NCBI RefSeq assembly: GCF_000717715.1
Contig: NZ_JOAI01000009.1
Location: 1-64,000, forward strand
Length of the DNA stretch: 64,000 nucleotides
Source: Streptomyces sp. NRRL B-24484
GTDB lineage: Bacteria; Actinomycetota; Actinomycetes; Streptomycetales; Streptomycetaceae
Direction of reading: 5' to 3'
Positions within the stretch are counted from its first letter, which is position 1. Each line of letters opens with the position of its first letter. Positions 1 through 8,657 of the stretch are shown piece by piece. The notes under the pieces were generated by a model. That model made no database searches. It saw nothing but the letters and a program-made list of their open reading frames with translations, and was not told the origin of the DNA. Position numbers and translations under genes: made by a program.

Positions 1-110
1 TTCGTCCGCAGCCGAAAGAGGTGACGGGGCCATCCGTTGGCCCGGGCCCCTCCCCCCCCCGCGGCCCGGCCCAACGTATGCCCCGGTCACCTCTGTCGGC
101 TGCGGACGAA
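1..110. repeat. 110-bp imperfect palindrome with a C-rich loop
   Basis: Bases 1-50 pair with bases 61-110 as inverted repeats. I count 44 matches in 50, with mismatches at left-arm positions 16, 26, 30, 34, 41 and 49. The outer 25 bp differ at one position only. The ten-base loop (51-60) is T followed by nine C. The structure is far longer than an ordinary terminator stem and lies just upstream of the ECF sigma gene; an alternative ATG at 110 begins at its very last base. It touches the window edge, so the left arm may extend further. It could be a MITE-like element, a very large transcribed hairpin, or a terminator of the unseen gene to the left. Confidence 0.85.
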
Positions 111-208
111 TGACAGCTGCTGCCAGGACATTGGTCCCGTCGGCCGCGGACCTCGGGCCCGCACCGCGGACCTCGCCCTGTCGCCCCACGGCCGCACCGC
201 GATGGCCC

Positions 209-946
209 ATGATGTGGCGGGTGCACAGTGCAGATCACCACGGGCCGGGCGTCGGCGACCCGGCGGGCCACACCACCAGCCCGGACCACCCGCCCGACCG
301 GACGGCGGACCTCACCGCGGCCGTGGCGGCCGCCCGGAACGGCGACGAGCAGGCCTTCCGCCTGCTGTTCAGAGCCGTCCAGCCCGGGCTGCTGCGCTAT
401 CTGAGAGTGCTGGTCGGCGGCAGACCCGAGGACGCCGAGGACATCGCCTCCGAGACCTGGCTGCAGGTCGCCCGCGACCTCGCCGGCTTCCAGGGGGATT
501 CCGACGGCTTCCGCGGCTGGGTGGCCACCATCGCCCGCAACCGCGCCATGGACCACCTGCGCCGCCAGCGCCGCCGCCCGGTCGCCGACCTGCCGATCGA
601 GCACCTGTTCGACCTCGCGGCCGTCGAGGACACCGAGCACAGCGCCCTCGCGACCGTCACCACCGCCGACGCGCTCGCCCTGATATCCCGGCTGCCCCGG
701 GACCAGGCCGAGGCCGTCCTGCTGCGCGTGCTGTTCCAGCTCGACGCGGAGAGCGCCGCCCGGGTGCTCGGCAAGCGCTCCGGCAGCGTCCGGATGGCAG
801 CCCACCGCGGGCTGAAGCGGCTGGCCAAGCTGCTCGACCAGTCGGGCGGGCCGGCCGACGGACTGCCCCGGCAGCAGGCCGCCGAAAAAACTTCCGCGCG
901 GGGTGTGACACCCGCGCGGACCGCGACGCTGAAGGACATGAGATGA
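209..946 (+). CDS. ECF-type RNA polymerase sigma factor
   Basis: Small sigma-70 family protein of about 245 aa that would direct RNA polymerase to a dedicated promoter set. The sigma-2 region runs from about residue 35 to 115 (DEQAF, DAEDIASETWLQVA, GFRGWVATIARNRAMDHLRR). The sigma-4 region follows (LPRDQAEAVLLRV, LDAESAARVLGKRSGSVRM, AHRGLKRL). There is no zinc-binding anti-sigma motif and no SnoaL tail. The start is uncertain: ATG 209, ATG 212 and GTG 221 are all in frame, and ATG 110 lies at the edge of the palindrome. I prefer 209 because conserved sequence begins well inside it. The stop overlaps the next start as ATGA, so translation of the membrane partner is probably coupled. Confidence 0.85.
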   Translation: MMWRVHSADHHGPGVGDPAGHTTSPDHPPDRTADLTAAVAAARNGDEQAFRLLFRAVQPGLLRYLRVLVGGRPEDAEDIASETWLQVARDLAGFQGDSDGFRGWVATIARNRAMDHLRRQRRRPVADLPIEHLFDLAAVEDTEHSALATVTTADALALISRLPRDQAEAVLLRVLFQLDAESAARVLGKRSGSVRMAAHRGLKRLAKLLDQSGGPADGLPRQQAAEKTSARGVTPARTATLKDMR

Positions 947-1800
947 GCAAGAACCGATCCCGCCGGATCGACCGGGACACCGCCGAGCAGCTGCTCGGCG
1001 GCGCCGCGGTCGGCTCGGAGGCCGGTCCGGCCTCCCTCACCGGTCATGCGGCCCTCGCCGGGCTGCTCGCCGCCGCGGCAGCCCCGTCCGCCGACGGCGC
1101 ACTGCCCGGGGAGGAGGAGGCCGTGGCCGCCTTCCGGGAGGCTCGTCGCACACCTGCACCGCACCCCGGGAGAGCGACCATGGCGGACCACGCGCGAAGG
1201 AGGGCCTTCACGCTGAAGGCGCTCGTCGCGGCGTTCGCCGTGACCGCCGTCGGCGGCGTCGCCGTCGCCGCGGGCACCGGCAACCTGCCGCAGGCCCTCG
1301 GCGGCAGCCCGTCCAAGGAGCACGCCACCGTCGCCCCGGCGGCCTCCCCGACCGACCCGGCCTCCGCCTCCCGCGCCGGCCGCGGCACCCCGAGCGGGCA
1401 CCCGACGCCGTCCGGCAGCGCCGGGCGCACCGACGCCGGCTCCGCCCCGGCCGGTTCGCCGGCCGGCTCCGCCTCGGCGGGTTCCGCGCTGCCCGACCTC
1501 GCGGCGCTCTGTCAGGCCTGGACGGACCGCTCGCGCAGCGGCACCAAGCAGCGCGACCTGCTGGCCGAGCCGCGGATGGCGCCCCTGGTCGCGGCGGCGG
1601 GCGGTACCGCCAAGGTCGACTCGTACTGCAAGTCGGGCAAGGGCAGGCCGGCCACGGCGAGCCCGTCCGCGACCACCGGGACGGGGCACGGCGACGGCCA
1701 GCCGAGTGCCCCGCCGACCAAGGCGGAGCGGACCCCGACCCGCACCGCCGCCCAGGACCTCACCGACACCGCCGCCAAGGCCGGTGCCGCGGTGAGGTGA
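943..1800 (+). CDS. Single-pass membrane protein coupled to the ECF sigma factor
   Basis: A 285-aa protein whose ATG overlaps the sigma-factor stop (ATGA at 943-946). The N-terminal 75 residues are cytoplasmic-looking and contain GEEEAVAAFREAR. A transmembrane helix follows at about residues 89-107 (ALVAAFAVTAVGGVAVAAG). The rest is Pro/Ser/Ala-rich low-complexity sequence with a short Cys-containing segment (LAALCQAWTD, DSYCKSGKG). This layout is common for membrane proteins encoded after streptomycete ECF factors and would fit a regulator of the sigma factor. No HxxxCxxC zinc anti-sigma motif is present, so an anti-sigma role is inference from position only. Confidence 0.8.
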   Translation: MSKNRSRRIDRDTAEQLLGGAAVGSEAGPASLTGHAALAGLLAAAAAPSADGALPGEEEAVAAFREARRTPAPHPGRATMADHARRRAFTLKALVAAFAVTAVGGVAVAAGTGNLPQALGGSPSKEHATVAPAASPTDPASASRAGRGTPSGHPTPSGSAGRTDAGSAPAGSPAGSASAGSALPDLAALCQAWTDRSRSGTKQRDLLAEPRMAPLVAAAGGTAKVDSYCKSGKGRPATASPSATTGTGHGDGQPSAPPTKAERTPTRTAAQDLTDTAAKAGAAVR

Positions 1801-1811
1801 CACCACAGACT

Positions 1812-2042
1812 CCGGACGGCCGACGGGAACACCCCCCCGGACCCGGCGGCCGTCCGGTGACCGCACCACCCCGAAGACTCCGGGGGGTCGGTGGGTTCCC
1901 CCGTGCCCACCGCCTCCCCGGGAACCGCTCCGGACGGGCGCAGGCACTCCCCCGGGTCCTTGCGCCCGTCCGGATCCGCCCCGACGGGCGCCCCGGAACC
2001 CCGGGCGGGCGGTGGATTCCCCCGTGTCCACCGCCCGCCCGG
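1812..2042. repeat. Cluster of four perfect hairpins with C-rich loops
   Basis: The gap between the sigma-factor operon and the next gene holds four successive perfect stems: 1812-1822/1847-1857 (11 bp), 1889-1895/1906-1912 (7 bp), 1930-1942/1961-1973 (13 bp) and 2001-2016/2027-2042 (16 bp). The second and fourth have the same ten-base loop, TTCCCCCGTG. Their loop-closing pairs differ in a compensated way, G-C in one and A-T in the other. One of them may terminate the operon, but four in a row is more than termination needs. The next gene starts at 2083. Confidence 0.8.
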
Positions 2043-2082
2043 CCCCCGCCGCAGGGCCGCCGCGGCGACGACTGGAGCACCC

Positions 2083-2553
2083 GTGACCGAGGACACGCTG
2101 CGGATCCCCCGCGTGACGGCGCCACCGCCGGACGCCCCGGTGTTCGTGGACGGCAGCGGGCGCCGTCGGCGGCTGGTCCGCCGGACCGGCTGGCTGCTCG
2201 CCGTCCCCGCCGTCGGCTACCTCGGCCTGCTGGTCTCCAGCCTGGTCGGCGGCCCCGCCCTGGACGCCCCCTTCCTGCCCGCGCTGCCCGCGCCCGCCGC
2301 CACCCCGGCGGCCGCCGTGCCGGCCGAGTCCTCCCCGCCGGCTGCCGCGGTCTCCGACCGGGCGTCCGGTCCCGCCGGTGCGGCCGGACCCACCGGCACC
2401 CGCAGCATCGCCACCACCCGGCCGACGGCGCCCGCCACCCGAGCCGCAGCATCGGCCACCCCGCCACCGACCGCCACCGCGACCGTCGTGCCGAGCCCCA
2501 CCCACGGCCGTCCGACCGTGCAGCCCGGCCGCAAGCCCACCAAGACCCCGTGA
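2083..2553 (+). CDS. Small membrane protein upstream of the deacetylase/glycosyltransferase
   Basis: A 156-aa protein read from GTG 2083, which has GGAG five bases upstream. An in-frame extension to 1891 would run through the hairpin cluster and is rejected. One transmembrane helix spans about residues 34-52 (TGWLLAVPAVGYLGLLVSSL). The remainder is a low-complexity Pro/Ala/Thr extracytoplasmic tail. It ends 10 bases before the start of the deacetylase/glycosyltransferase, so the two are almost certainly one transcript. I know no function; an accessory role in exopolysaccharide synthesis is inference from the neighbour. Confidence 0.7.
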   Translation: MTEDTLRIPRVTAPPPDAPVFVDGSGRRRRLVRRTGWLLAVPAVGYLGLLVSSLVGGPALDAPFLPALPAPAATPAAAVPAESSPPAAAVSDRASGPAGAAGPTGTRSIATTRPTAPATRAAASATPPPTATATVVPSPTHGRPTVQPGRKPTKTP

Positions 2554-2563
2554 GCGCCGCCCC

Positions 2564-4732
2564 GTGACCACCGCCACCCGCCCCCGCAGGAGCCGCGGCC
2601 GCCGGGCCGCCGTCCGGCAGACACCGCTGCGCACCCACTGGCTGCTGCTGACCGTGCTCGTCCTCACCCTGGCGGCCGCGCTGCTGATCCAGGGCTACAC
2701 CCGGCACATGTACGGGAACACCGCGGACGGTGCCGCCCGCGCCGACGGGAGCAGTGCGGCCGTCCCGGAACAGGTCCGCACCGGCGGGCCGGTGATCGCG
2801 GCGCCCGCGGACGGCACCGCCCGCACCGCCCGCCCCGCCACCGGGACGATCGCCCTCACCTTCGACGACGGCCCGGACCCGCAGTGGACCCCGCAGATCC
2901 TCGACGTGCTCCGCCGCCACGGCGTGCACGCCACCTTCTTCACCGTCGGCACCCAGGTCGCCGACCACCCCGACCTCGCCCGCCGGATCGTCGCCGAGGG
3001 CCACCAGATCGGCGTGCACACCTTCACCCATGCCGACCTATCGGCCGTCGCACCCTGGCGGCGCACGCTGGAACTCCGCGAGTCCCAGCTCGCCCTGGCG
3101 GGCGTCACCGGCGTGACCAGCACGCTCTTCCGGCCGCCCTACTCCGCCGGGAACGACGCGCTCACCGACGCCGGCTGGGACGCCGTCCGACAGGCCGGCC
3201 GGGACGGCTACCTCACCGTCCTCACCAGCCAGGACACCGAGGACTGGCGCCGCCCGGGCACCGAGGCGATCGTGGCCGCCGCCACCCCGAAGGGTCGCGA
3301 CGGACAGGTGCTGCTGATGCACGACGCCGGCGGCGACCGCAGCCAGACCGTGGCCGCGCTGGACGTCCTGCTGCCCCGGATGCAGGCGGCCGGCTGGAAG
3401 TTCGACACCGTTTCCGCCGCCGTCGGCGCGACGGACCCGGTGCACCCCGCGACCGCCGCCGAGCACTGGCAGGGCCTCGCCCTCGTCACCGTCCTCGGCG
3501 CCAGTTCGTGGGTGCTCGACCTGCTGGACTGGTTCCTGTGGGCGGCCGGTGCGATCGGCGTGCTGCGTGCGATCGCCCTGCTGGTCGCGGCCCGCCGGCA
3601 CAAGCGGCTGCGGGCCCGCGGCTGGGGCCCGCCGGTCACCGAGCCGGTCTCGGTGATCGTCCCCGCCTACAACGAGAGCGCCGGCATCGAGGCCGCCGTC
3701 CGCTCCCTGCTCGCCTCCGACCACCCGGTCGAGGTGATCGTCGTGGACGACGGCTCCACCGACGGCACCGCCGACCTCGTCGAATCCCTGAACCTCCCCT
3801 ACGTCCGGGTCTTCCGGCAGCCCAACTCCGGCAAGCCCGCCGCGCTCAACCTCGGCCTGCGCTACGCCCGTGCGGAGCTCGTGGTGATGGTCGACGGCGA
3901 CACCGTCTTCGAGCCGGACGCCGTCCGGATGCTCGTCCAGCCCTTCGCCGACCGCCGGGTCGGCGCCGTCTCCGGCAACGCCAAGGTGGTCAACCGCGGG
4001 GGGTTGCTCGGCCGCTGGCAGCACATCGAGTACGTGGTCGGCTTCAACCTGGACCGCCGGCTCTTCGACCTCGCCGAGTGCATGCCCACCGTGCCCGGCG
4101 CGGTCGGCGCCTTCCGCCGCTCCGCCCTGCTGCGGATCGGCGGCGTCGCCGAGGAGACCCTCGCCGAGGACACCGACCTCACCATGGCGCTCTGCCGGGC
4201 CGGCTGGCGGGTCGTCTACGAAGAGCGGGCCAAGGCCTGGACGGAGGCCCCCGCCTCGCTCGGCGCCCTGTGGCGGCAGCGCTACCGCTGGTGCTACGGC
4301 ACCCTGCAGGCCATGTGGAAGCACCGCGGCGCACTCCGCCAGCGCGGCCAGGCCGGCAAGCTCGGCCGCCGCGGCCTGCTCTACCTGCTGATGTTCCAGG
4401 TCCTGCTGCCGCTGCTCGCGCCGGTCGTCGACGTCTTCACCCTCTACGGGCTGGTCTTCCTCGACCCCGTCCGGATCACCGGGCTCTGGTTCGCCTTCAT
4501 GCTCATGCAGGTCGCCACGGGCGCCTACGCCTTCCGGCTGGACGGCGAGAAGCTCGGACCGCTCTGGACACTGCCGCTGCAGCAGGTCGTCTACCGGCAG
4601 CTGATGTACCTCGTGGTGATCCAGTCGGTCTGCACCGCACTGGCCGGTTCCCGGCTGCGCTGGCAGCGGATGCAGCGCTACGGCAGCCTCTCCGTCCCGC
4701 CGCCCGCCGCCGGATCCGTGCCGGGCCGCTAG
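2564..4732 (+). CDS. Bifunctional polysaccharide deacetylase / family 2 glycosyltransferase
   Basis: A 722-aa membrane fusion. An N-terminal helix (about residues 26-45) is followed by a NodB-type deacetylase domain near residue 96 with TFDDGPD, GHQIGVHTFTHADL and RPPYSAG. Helices then lead to a GT2 synthase domain near residue 361 (VSVIVPAYNES, VVDDGSTDG, VMVDGDT, AEDTDL, QRYRW near residue 570) and C-terminal membrane segments. The GT2 motifs are those of processive beta-linked hexosamine synthases such as chitin or PNAG synthases. The fusion would make and de-N-acetylate an extracellular polysaccharide, with the deacetylase outside and the synthase inside. GTG 2564 is chosen because it follows the upstream stop by 10 bases. 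The substrate is not determined by the sequence. Confidence 0.9.
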   Translation: MTTATRPRRSRGRRAAVRQTPLRTHWLLLTVLVLTLAAALLIQGYTRHMYGNTADGAARADGSSAAVPEQVRTGGPVIAAPADGTARTARPATGTIALTFDDGPDPQWTPQILDVLRRHGVHATFFTVGTQVADHPDLARRIVAEGHQIGVHTFTHADLSAVAPWRRTLELRESQLALAGVTGVTSTLFRPPYSAGNDALTDAGWDAVRQAGRDGYLTVLTSQDTEDWRRPGTEAIVAAATPKGRDGQVLLMHDAGGDRSQTVAALDVLLPRMQAAGWKFDTVSAAVGATDPVHPATAAEHWQGLALVTVLGASSWVLDLLDWFLWAAGAIGVLRAIALLVAARRHKRLRARGWGPPVTEPVSVIVPAYNESAGIEAAVRSLLASDHPVEVIVVDDGSTDGTADLVESLNLPYVRVFRQPNSGKPAALNLGLRYARAELVVMVDGDTVFEPDAVRMLVQPFADRRVGAVSGNAKVVNRGGLLGRWQHIEYVVGFNLDRRLFDLAECMPTVPGAVGAFRRSALLRIGGVAEETLAEDTDLTMALCRAGWRVVYEERAKAWTEAPASLGALWRQRYRWCYGTLQAMWKHRGALRQRGQAGKLGRRGLLYLLMFQVLLPLLAPVVDVFTLYGLVFLDPVRITGLWFAFMLMQVATGAYAFRLDGEKLGPLWTLPLQQVVYRQLMYLVVIQSVCTALAGSRLRWQRMQRYGSLSVPPPAAGSVPGR

Positions 4733-4741
4733 GGTGCACAG

Positions 4742-6346
4742 GTGCACGAGGCGGGCGCCGAGGCCCGGACCACGGAAGCGAGAGGAGCCGGACGGGTGAT
4801 CGGACGCGCGCTGAACGGCCGCTACGAGCTGACCGAGATACTCGGCGTCGGCGGCATGGCCACCGTGTACCGGGGCACGGACCACCAGCTCGGCCGCCAG
4901 GTCGCGGTCAAGGTGCTGAACGGCGGCCTGGCCGACGACCCCCGCTTCGCCGAGCGCTTCGGCCGCGAGGCACAGCTCGCCGCCATGCTGGTCCACCCGC
5001 GGATCGTCATGGTCTTCGACTCCGGCGTCGACCAGGGCTCCCCGTACATCGTCATGGAGCTGGTGCAGGGCCGGACGCTCGGCCGGCTGCTCGCCGAGCA
5101 GCGCACCCTGCCGGTGGAGCGCGCGGTCGGCATCGCCGCGGCGGTCTGCGAGGCGCTGGAGGTGGCGCACGCCGCCGGACTGGTGCACCGGGACGTCAAG
5201 CCCGGCAACATCATGATCTCCGACGACGGCGGCGTGAAGGTGGTGGACTTCGGCATCGCCCGGGCCAACTCCTCCGCCGGCCAGCAGCTCACCCAGAGCG
5301 CCTCCGTCCTCGGCACCGCCTCCTACCTCTCGCCGGAGCAGGCCACCGCTGCGCCGCTGGACGGCCGCTCCGACCTCTACGCGGTCGGCTGCGTGCTCGC
5401 CGAGATGCTCACCGGCGCCCCGCCGTTCACCGCCGACACCCCCGTCGCGATCGCCTTCAAACACGTCTCCGAGCAGCCCGCGCCGGTCTCGCTGCGCCGC
5501 CCGGAGATCCCGCCCGCCCTGGACGTCGCGATCATGCGACTGCTGGCCAAGAACCCCGAGGACCGCCCGGCGAGCGCCGGCGCCGCCCGGGCCGAGCTGC
5601 TGGCCGCCGTCCCGGTCGCCGCCGCCCAGGACCGCACCAGCGAGCTGCTCGGCGCCGCCACCCAGGTCATCCCGCCGGTGGCCGCCCCGCCGGGCGGCTT
5701 CCCGACGCCCCCGCCCTTCCCCGCCGCGGGTCAGCAGCCGTATGTGGAGCAGCAGCGCACCTCGCTGCTGCCGCAGATGGACATGCCGCCGTCCGCCGCC
5801 CCCGCCTGGGCGGACGACCAGGACGGGACGGACGAGCCCGAGCGCCGCAACCCCTGGCTGCTGGCCGGCGCCGGCGCGGCCGTGCTGGTGGGTGTCGCCG
5901 CGGTCGCGGCGTTCGTGTTCAGCGGCGGTCCGGACGGCGAGGGCACCGCGGCGGCCGCGACCCCCGGGCCGTCGGTCTCCGCCTCCGCCCCCGCGGTCCC
6001 CTCGCAGACGCCCACCCCGACGGCCTCGGCCTCGCCCTCCCGCTCGGCCTCGCCCTCCGCCGGCCGGCTGACCGCCGCGGCGGCGCTGGCCGACCTGCGC
6101 TCCGACGTCGCCGACACCGAGCTGGCCAAGGAGAAGGACCGCAAGGAGTCGCTGCTGCGCACCCTCGACGCGGCCTCGGAGGCGATCGGCGGGCAGGACT
6201 TCTCGGCTGCGGAGGACAAGCTGAAGTCGGCCCAGCGGACGGTCCGCGACCTCGGCAAGCGGCACGCGCTGCCGCCCGCGGTCTTCGCCTCCTGGCAGAC
6301 CCGGCTCGCCGCGATCACCGCAGCGGTGCACGCCAAGGCGGACTGA
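4742..6346 (+). CDS. Membrane-anchored serine/threonine protein kinase (PknB-like)
   Basis: A 534-aa Hanks-type kinase. It has a glycine loop (GVGGMATVYRG), catalytic Lys (VAVKVL, about residue 56), HRDVKPGN (about 149), DFGIA and SPEQA. A Pro-rich juxtamembrane stretch precedes a transmembrane helix at about 372-392. The extracytoplasmic part is a Ser/Pro linker and a roughly 90-aa helical domain. No PASTA repeats are visible, so the sensor domain differs from cell-wall PknB. Two starts compete: GTG 4742, preceded at six bases by TAGGGT (leaderless pattern), and GTG 4796 with AGGAG eight bases upstream. The gene follows the deacetylase/glycosyltransferase stop by 9 bases; phosphorylation of that enzyme is possible but untested. 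Confidence 0.9.
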   Translation: MHEAGAEARTTEARGAGRVIGRALNGRYELTEILGVGGMATVYRGTDHQLGRQVAVKVLNGGLADDPRFAERFGREAQLAAMLVHPRIVMVFDSGVDQGSPYIVMELVQGRTLGRLLAEQRTLPVERAVGIAAAVCEALEVAHAAGLVHRDVKPGNIMISDDGGVKVVDFGIARANSSAGQQLTQSASVLGTASYLSPEQATAAPLDGRSDLYAVGCVLAEMLTGAPPFTADTPVAIAFKHVSEQPAPVSLRRPEIPPALDVAIMRLLAKNPEDRPASAGAARAELLAAVPVAAAQDRTSELLGAATQVIPPVAAPPGGFPTPPPFPAAGQQPYVEQQRTSLLPQMDMPPSAAPAWADDQDGTDEPERRNPWLLAGAGAAVLVGVAAVAAFVFSGGPDGEGTAAAATPGPSVSASAPAVPSQTPTPTASASPSRSASPSAGRLTAAAALADLRSDVADTELAKEKDRKESLLRTLDAASEAIGGQDFSAAEDKLKSAQRTVRDLGKRHALPPAVFASWQTRLAAITAAVHAKAD

Positions 6347-6355
6347 GCGGCCCGC

Positions 6356-6889
6356 TCAGTCCGGGTCGGACGCCCCCTCCGGCGTGCGGCCGATCCGGCG
6401 CCCCACCAGGTTGCGGGTCCGCCGGCTGACCGAGGTCGCGCCGGCGGTCAGGAAGATCAGCGTGTAGAGGATCTGCAGCATCACGATGCCCCGGGCCTCC
6501 TGGCTGACCGGGGTGATGTCGCCGTAGCCGACCGTGGCCATGGTGATCACGGTGAAGTACAGGGCGTCCAGCCGGGTCGTCATGATGCCGTTGAACGTCC
6601 CCGGGGTCCGGGCCAGTGAGAGGTACGCCGTCGCGAAGACGATCAGGGCCGCGGCGATCAGCACCATGATGACGAAGGCGGGGTGGCCCGGCCGCTCGGT
6701 GAGTTCGGACCAGATCTCGTGCATCAGCGCGGCGGCCAGGGCGACCAGCGCCACGGCGAACACCGTCCAACTGACCGCCGGGTGTTCCGGGCCGAACACC
6801 CCGATCGGCACCAGGAACCAGGCGGTCAGCATCAGCGCCGGCCCGCCGAGCATGGTCACCAGGCCCCACAGATTCGGACGCCGCCTCAT
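6356..6889 (-). CDS. Two-pore-domain-type potassium channel protein
   Basis: A 177-aa membrane protein with a pore loop and selectivity filter (TVITMATVGYGDITP). Helices before the pore (LVTMLGGPALMLTAWFL, VFAVALVALAAAL, IMVLIAAALIVFATAYL) and after it (IVMLQILYTLIFLTAG) make this a compact ion-channel subunit that would tetramerise. No RCK or cyclic-nucleotide domain is attached. GGAGG lies upstream of ATG 6889, which overlaps the stop of the preceding membrane-protein gene as ATGA, so the two are translationally coupled. It ends 9 bases from the kinase gene, which converges on it. Confidence 0.88.
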   Translation of the reverse strand: MRRRPNLWGLVTMLGGPALMLTAWFLVPIGVFGPEHPAVSWTVFAVALVALAAALMHEIWSELTERPGHPAFVIMVLIAAALIVFATAYLSLARTPGTFNGIMTTRLDALYFTVITMATVGYGDITPVSQEARGIVMLQILYTLIFLTAGATSVSRRTRNLVGRRIGRTPEGASDPD

Positions 6890-8160
6890 GGCCGGACCTC
6901 CTCCGTCCTTCCTGCCGCACCGGTGCCCGGTTCGTCGAGCAGTTCGACCGCCGCGAGGACGGCCAGCAGCGCCAATCCGAGCCAGACCGCCACCTCGGCG
7001 GTCGGACGGTCCCAGAGCAGCAGCACGAGCACGGCCGCGCCGACCGCCGCCCAGCAGAGCCAAGCCTTGAACCGGTGCACGAAGCGCCCCACCGGCCCGG
7101 GCCGCAGCCCCATCCGCTCCGCGGCCGTCCGGACCCCGCCCAGCCCGGCCTCCCACAGCCCGCGCACCGCGCCCGCCGAGCGGCCCCGGCCGGACAGCCA
7201 GGCGCCCAGCGCGGCCAGCACGCCGAGCACGACCACCAGCCGGACGGCGTCCCGCAGATAGCGGACGAGGGTGTCGTAGACCGCGGAGGCGGCGTCCTGG
7301 TCGACGCCCGCGGGCAGCCGGTCCAGGTAGACCGCCCGGAAGGCGGTCAGCCCGAGGCCGAGCAGTGCGGCCGCGGCGGCCGTCCCGAGGGCCGCGGCCA
7401 CCGCCGCCCGGTGCCGCCGCACCGCGAGCAGCACCCCGCCCACCGCGCAGGCCGCCGCCAGCACCGCCACCCAGTACCCGGCCAGCGACAGCAGCCGCAG
7501 CAGCGTCCGGACGTGCGCCACCTGGTCGGACCTGACCAGCACGTACGAGGTGTGGATCTCCGGGATGCGCGAGGCCGCCGGCACGCCGTCGGCGACCAGC
7601 GCCTGCTTGGTGCGGTCGATCACCGGGGCGAGGTCGAGGGTGACGGTGTTCCCGCGGACCTCGACGGCGCCGCCGCCCTCGCCGGTGAGCGCCCGGTCGA
7701 CGGCGGCGTGCGCGTCACGGTTGAGCCCGTCCCAGATCGCGGGGAAGGCGTCGCTGCGCACCAGCCGCTGCACCCCGTCGTGGACGAGCCCGGTGACGCC
7801 GCCCTCCAGTGCCGAGCCGAGCCGCTGCAGCAGCGCGCCCAGCAGCGGCGAGCCGCCGGGGACGAGGTCGGAGACCAGCGAGTCGACCGGCAACCGCTCG
7901 ACGACGGCGGCGGTCACCCGGTTCGTCACGGTGGCCTGCACCGCCGGGTCGTGGGCGAGCGGCGCCATCGTCGCGACGTACCGGTCCGGGTCGCTGATCT
8001 CGGACTTCGCCCAGGCCGCGACGACCGCCGGGGGAGTGAGCAGCACCGCCAGCACGATCAGCACGGCGGCCGCTGCTGAGCGCAGTGGTCGCCGTGCCGG
8101 TGACGGTGCCGGAGCGGGCCCGTCGGGCCCGTCGGGCCCGTCCGGCGTGCTGCTGGCCAT
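6886..8160 (-). CDS. Multi-pass membrane protein coupled to the potassium channel
   Basis: A 424-aa protein starting at ATG 8160 with GGAGG five bases upstream; the in-frame GTG at 8172 lies before that ribosome site and is rejected. An N-terminal helix (about 30-52) is followed by a soluble region of about 170 residues, presumably outside the membrane, with repeated small helical segments (DPAVQATVTNRVTAAVVERL). Hydrophobic helices continue to the C-terminus. This is the architecture of large actinobacterial integral membrane proteins of unknown function. The stop overlaps the channel start by four bases. A role as channel partner is inference from the coupling. Confidence 0.75.
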   Translation of the reverse strand: MASSTPDGPDGPDGPAPAPSPARRPLRSAAAAVLIVLAVLLTPPAVVAAWAKSEISDPDRYVATMAPLAHDPAVQATVTNRVTAAVVERLPVDSLVSDLVPGGSPLLGALLQRLGSALEGGVTGLVHDGVQRLVRSDAFPAIWDGLNRDAHAAVDRALTGEGGGAVEVRGNTVTLDLAPVIDRTKQALVADGVPAASRIPEIHTSYVLVRSDQVAHVRTLLRLLSLAGYWVAVLAAACAVGGVLLAVRRHRAAVAAALGTAAAAALLGLGLTAFRAVYLDRLPAGVDQDAASAVYDTLVRYLRDAVRLVVVLGVLAALGAWLSGRGRSAGAVRGLWEAGLGGVRTAAERMGLRPGPVGRFVHRFKAWLCWAAVGAAVLVLLLWDRPTAEVAVWLGLALLAVLAAVELLDEPGTGAAGRTEEVRP

Positions 8161-8233
8161 CGGTGCCTCCACTCGGGAACGCGTCCGTCCCAGCAGACAC
8201 CGGCTCAGGCGGTCGGGCCAGTCGGCGAGAACG

Positions 8234-8275
8234 CCGGAGCCGCCGGTACGTCGGGTGACGTACCGGCGGCTCCGG
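8234..8275 (-). terminator. Terminator hairpin after tatA
   Basis: A perfect 19-bp stem (8234-8252 with 8257-8275) closes on a four-base loop, GGGT. It begins 7 bases beyond the tatA stop and separates tatA from the membrane-protein/channel operon. No T-tract follows, as is usual in this window. Confidence 0.85.
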
Positions 8276-8282
8276 GGCGGTC

Positions 8283-8561
8283 TCAGGCGTTGGTCGCCGA
8301 CTTGTTGGTCTCGGCCGACGTGGTGATGCTGCTCGGGTTGACCGCCTGGCGCGGCTGCTCGGCCGCGGTGGAGGAGGCGGTGGCGTTCTGGCCCTCGGCC
8401 GGGGCGTCGTCCTCGCGGAGCGCCTTGGTCTCGGCCTTGAGGATGCGCATGGACTTGCCGAGTCCACGGGCCATCTCGGGGAGCTTCTTCGAGCCGAACA
8501 GCAGGACGAGCACTGCCACCATCACGAGGATGTGCCAGGGCTCGAGACCGTTACGGAACAT
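8283..8561 (-). CDS. tatA: Twin-arginine translocase subunit TatA/TatE
   Basis: A 92-aa protein with one N-terminal transmembrane helix ([13 protein letters not shown]), the hallmark FGSKKLPE hinge and an amphipathic helix ([15 protein letters not shown]), followed by a polar, disordered tail. TatA oligomerises to form the pore for folded Tat substrates together with TatC, which is not in this window. Streptomycetes usually have several tatA-like genes, so this may be a second copy rather than the tatAC gene. It has its own terminator and a promoter candidate at 8658-8687, so it looks monocistronic. Confidence 0.92.
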   Translation of the reverse strand: MFRNGLEPWHILVMVAVLVLLFGSKKLPEMARGLGKSMRILKAETKALREDDAPAEGQNATASSTAAEQPRQAVNPSSITTSAETNKSATNA

Positions 8562-8657
8562 CCCTGACCACCGGTCCTTCCGAGGAGTTCTCGTCGCTTC
8601 TTGGACGCCGGACGGTTCTGCCCGACTCCGGCCAGTATGCCTGGCCGAGTCGTCGGG

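Noticed and set aside
209..1800. Classical ECF/zinc anti-sigma pair
   Set aside because: The membrane protein lacks the HxxxCxxC zinc anti-sigma motif, so anti-sigma function is not asserted.
397..2667. Long minus-strand open frame opposite the sigma-factor operon
   Set aside because: Arg/Gly-rich composition, no domain, and fully antisense to two recognisable genes; it is an effect of high GC content.
3038..6331. 1097-codon minus-strand open frame
   Set aside because: Antisense to the deacetylase/glycosyltransferase and kinase genes, His/Gly/Asp-rich with no family features.
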